64,000 nucleotides of DNA from Cynocephalus volans. Lineage: Eukaryota > Chordata > Mammalia > Dermoptera > Cynocephalidae. Location of the stretch: assembly GCF_027409185.1 (NCBI RefSeq), contig NC_084474.1:12331382-12395381 (forward strand). Reading direction: 5' to 3'. Positions 60,971 through 64,000 of this stretch are shown here, piece by piece. The notes below the pieces were generated by a model, which searched no databases, had not been told where the DNA came from, and saw nothing but the letters and a program-made list of their open reading frames with translations. The stretch's first letter is position 1, and every line of letters begins with the position of its first letter. The position numbers were made by a program, and so were the translations under genes.

Positions 60971-63900
60971 TTAAATACACTAAACATACAACACTAAAAA
61001 CATCATCATAATAATAATACAGAAAATTCCAGGCACCCAAAAAGAGACCACAATTTTCTAAATTAACTCTGGAAATTGTTAAATCTGGAAATGTTATGCT
61101 ATGTTTATTAAAAATCATATGGAATGTTTTAGAAACATGACTATTAATGCTAAATAAGGGTTTTTTCCCTTCAGTTCATAAGTATTTTAATCACAATAGG
61201 TATGGCTATGCACTTACAGAATAATTAAAATGTCCCAGGCAGATATAAACAGAGAACAAAGCAGTATTACCTATACCTTTGGCTTGATGAGTTTTTCACT
61301 GTTATATTAATTTACCTATACATTAAAGATCCAGAGAGGATAACACTCTTAAAACTTATCATTCTGCTGGAAAAAGGCTGAAAAATAATCTAGAAACACA
61401 AATAGATATTCTGTATAAGATCCTCTACCTACAAAATTCAGTGTTTCTTTCCTGAAGTCCTGAGCTGTCCATATGCACATATTGTTGCTTCTGAATTAGA
61501 GGTTGATTACATTTAAAATCATTCTGTAGGAGAAAAATGATGAAATTTTATGATGTTAAATTATAAATTATGAACTGGGAGTATATACAAAAGTTCTCTA
61601 GACTAAGTTGTCATTGTTTAAATATTTTGCCAACTGTATGAATATAAAAATCTGGCTCTACTCAAAAGAACAAGGGATGCACGAGGAATGCCACCATAGG
61701 TAAGAAAAGGTGAGAGAGCTGTGCATGTCATTGGAAAGACACCTGTGAGGAGGACCAACCTGCTCAAGGTCTTCTGAGCTGAGGGGCCCACAGAGTGCCA
61801 GATGTTCCTTCCCTCCCTAGCAACCCTATTCCTCCCCCACCAGGCACCACCCACACTCAGGATGATTTGTAATCCCTTATTCCATGTATTTACAAGTGGA
61901 AGGGAAGAAACACCGGCTTTCCTAAGATCTACAATTAAAGAAAATAATTTTGAGATCAATCATAAAATCATGAGAAAGAATTAAGTATTTTCACATGTTG
62001 TATAATTCTATATTCCATGTTATTTAAACTCATATCTATCTCTACATTACCAAGAAACTAAATATTAATTCTTTAAGACAGAACCAAAATCAAGATCCAT
62101 AACCAGCCTAGTTCCCTGATTTTAAAAGTATCCAGTTTACACTTAAAATGTAATTTTGAAATTGTACTTAAATTTTTTAAATTGCCTGCATGAAAAAATA
62201 AATATTAGCTTTATTATATCCAAAATTATGATTTATTCTAATACACAGAAACTACAGAAATAATGCAACATCAAAAATCTAAACGTCATTTAGGGTAAAA
62301 AAAATAAAAGAAAATCCAGGTTGTGCTGGAAATCTGAAAGCATGGTCTGAGAGCACACAGTGGCTGGATATCACCAGAGATGTCAGCAAAAGCTGCTGTT
62401 GCTACCGCCAGACAGACTTTCATTCCGCTTTCATCCATGATTATATTTTAATTATTTTCAAATAATTTATTTCATTATGGAGTACTAAAATATATCATTT
62501 ATAAAAACTCATTCTAATTTAAATCAAAACAAAATGCTAAGTCAACTGTTTTCAAGTTTCACTTGGTGTGAAAGTAAATAATTCCGAAAGAACTTTATAA
62601 GATTCAATCAATAAGCATCTTTAGAACACCAGTGGCATTTTTTAAGTTTAAAAAAGGCACTATTTTAGATGAGCAGAAAGGAAGTCTTTACCAGAATGGT
62701 TTAATAAAGACAACTAGATTACCTGCATAAAGATATTGATCCAAACCCCTTTTTCATTTGGGAATATACTTTGCAGAAGACTGACTTTCCAAATAATATT
62801 CTATTTAGTCTATTATTAATCTGGTACTGAAGTAAACTGCTGTTACCCAAGCAATTTTCATTTTCTGGCACAAAGAGCCAAAAAAATGTATAAGTCACAA
62901 CAAAACATAGAGGTCACATGTGAATTCTAATTTTCCTTCATATGGAATTTCTTTATAAAGAAACTGCAAGAAAATACTGACACTAAGCTTTTCCATTAAA
63001 TGCAAAGGAGATTTATCATAATTAAAACATTAGAATTAAAATAGCTTGGCACATAATTAGAAAGAGGGAGGAAAAAAGTATATTCTCTCATCAACTCTTT
63101 AATGATAAAGAGCAAATTTACCAGTTTTTATTTATAAAGATATTTACATAATCGTACATGGAAAAATGTACTATGAGACTAAGTTCCTATATTCAAGAAA
63201 AAGAATTCGAAATTTTAAATATTTAATCTTCGATGCATGATCATTTGAACAAGAAAAATTCTCAACCAAAAATCTTCTTCCACTGGCAAAGGGAAAAGAT
63301 CAGCATCCTATTTGACACACATCTTTCACATCAAGAATATACACTAACAACGAACAAGAAAAACACTACACCCAATAACAACTTCTTCAAGAAAAAAAGC
63401 CATTAAAATAAAATTGTTCTTTATGAATTAAACAAGAATTTTATTTCAGCAACCCCAATTTCAACAACAACAACAAAAAAAGAAAACTGACTTTCACAGA
63501 AACGTTAGAAAAACATCTGGCAAATATAAACTCATTGGTTGTACCAGCTTCAAACTCTATTAAATGCCAACATTCTTTAAAATTTTTTTTAAATTTAAAA
63601 AAATTCCATGAAAGAGACATAACACAAAGCAAGAGATATCACTAAATAATTCATTTATCTTGAAAAACCTAGCTCAGGATAATGTGAAACAAGGAGAGAA
63701 ATCCAGTGAAGTATGCTATTTTACTGACAGATTTGAAGTTAGTTTCATTCTGCTAAATAGATAAAAGCCATTTTGGAACACCCTCTGCCTTGATCCTATT
63801 CTTCTTACACTGAAGTAAAAGTGTTTTCAGCCCATCAAATGCTGCCAATACTAAATCTGAAATCTACCCAAGTCCACCTACTTCAACTTTTATCGTCTAG

Positions 63901-64000
63901 TCCAAGCCACCAAACCTAGACCACCATGAGAACCAACTAAAATTCTCTTCTGGCTTTCACTTACCCCTATATATAATCCACTCTCCACAGAGTAGCCAAA

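Larger units (their letters stand above)
59981..64000. other. AT-rich non-coding sequence, possible intron
   Basis: No supported exon or RNA gene. A CA microsatellite lies at 60281-60318, a C run at 60363-60370 and a TG repeat at 60945-60970. A weak L2-like stretch may lie near 60470-60530. Confidence 0.4.

Overview
This is mammalian nuclear DNA dominated by LINE-1 (L1). There is no prokaryotic operon structure, rRNA, functional tRNA gene or CRISPR array. The SINEs are tRNA-derived: one is plainly tRNA-Ile-like, two are longer GC-rich relatives, and several have clean target-site duplications (TSDs). I saw no Alu in 64 kb. That pattern recalls the CYN-type SINEs of colugos (Dermoptera, e.g. 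Galeopterus). This lineage call is inference from family resemblance, made with moderate confidence; a strepsirrhine primate is the main alternative.

Layout. 1-5.7 kb is non-coding sequence with old MIR/L2-like fragments, one SINE and a decayed hAT-Charlie transposon. L1-A (5718-12167, +) abuts that transposon. It is full length but has stop codons, two frame-shifting indels and a promoter built of ~137-bp tandem monomers. A 5.6-kb spacer with MIR and CA-rich DNA follows. L1-B (17853-24623, +) has both reading frames intact (ORF1 326 aa, ORF2 1275 aa) with every catalytic residue I checked present, and is the standout element. At about 26.3-26.6 kb on the minus strand there is a plausible terminal exon of an unrecognised host gene (acceptor site, 19 codons, stop, poly(A) signal). 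If it is real, most of the remaining 37 kb may be its intronic sequence.

27-45 kb is non-coding, with several MIR/L2-like relics, a Tigger-like element, three SINEs, a 5'-truncated young L1 on the minus strand, and a 1.9-kb minus-strand element that joins an L1-type 5' UTR and a GC-rich tandem array directly to an L1 3' UTR with no L1 ORFs. 45.1-57.6 kb is a nest: an old L1 (L1-E, +) was hit by a retrovirus that now survives as a solo LTR (48260-49047) and by young L1-D (50109-55286, +). 57.6-64 kb is AT-rich non-coding DNA with L2 and L1 relics.

The young L1s share near-identical bodies but carry two different 5' UTR heads. One is a monomer type (L1-A, with a related head on the ORF-less element). 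The other is a GC-rich type (L1-B, L1-D). Both heads place a YY1-like motif at the very 5' end. No complete host protein-coding gene is visible.
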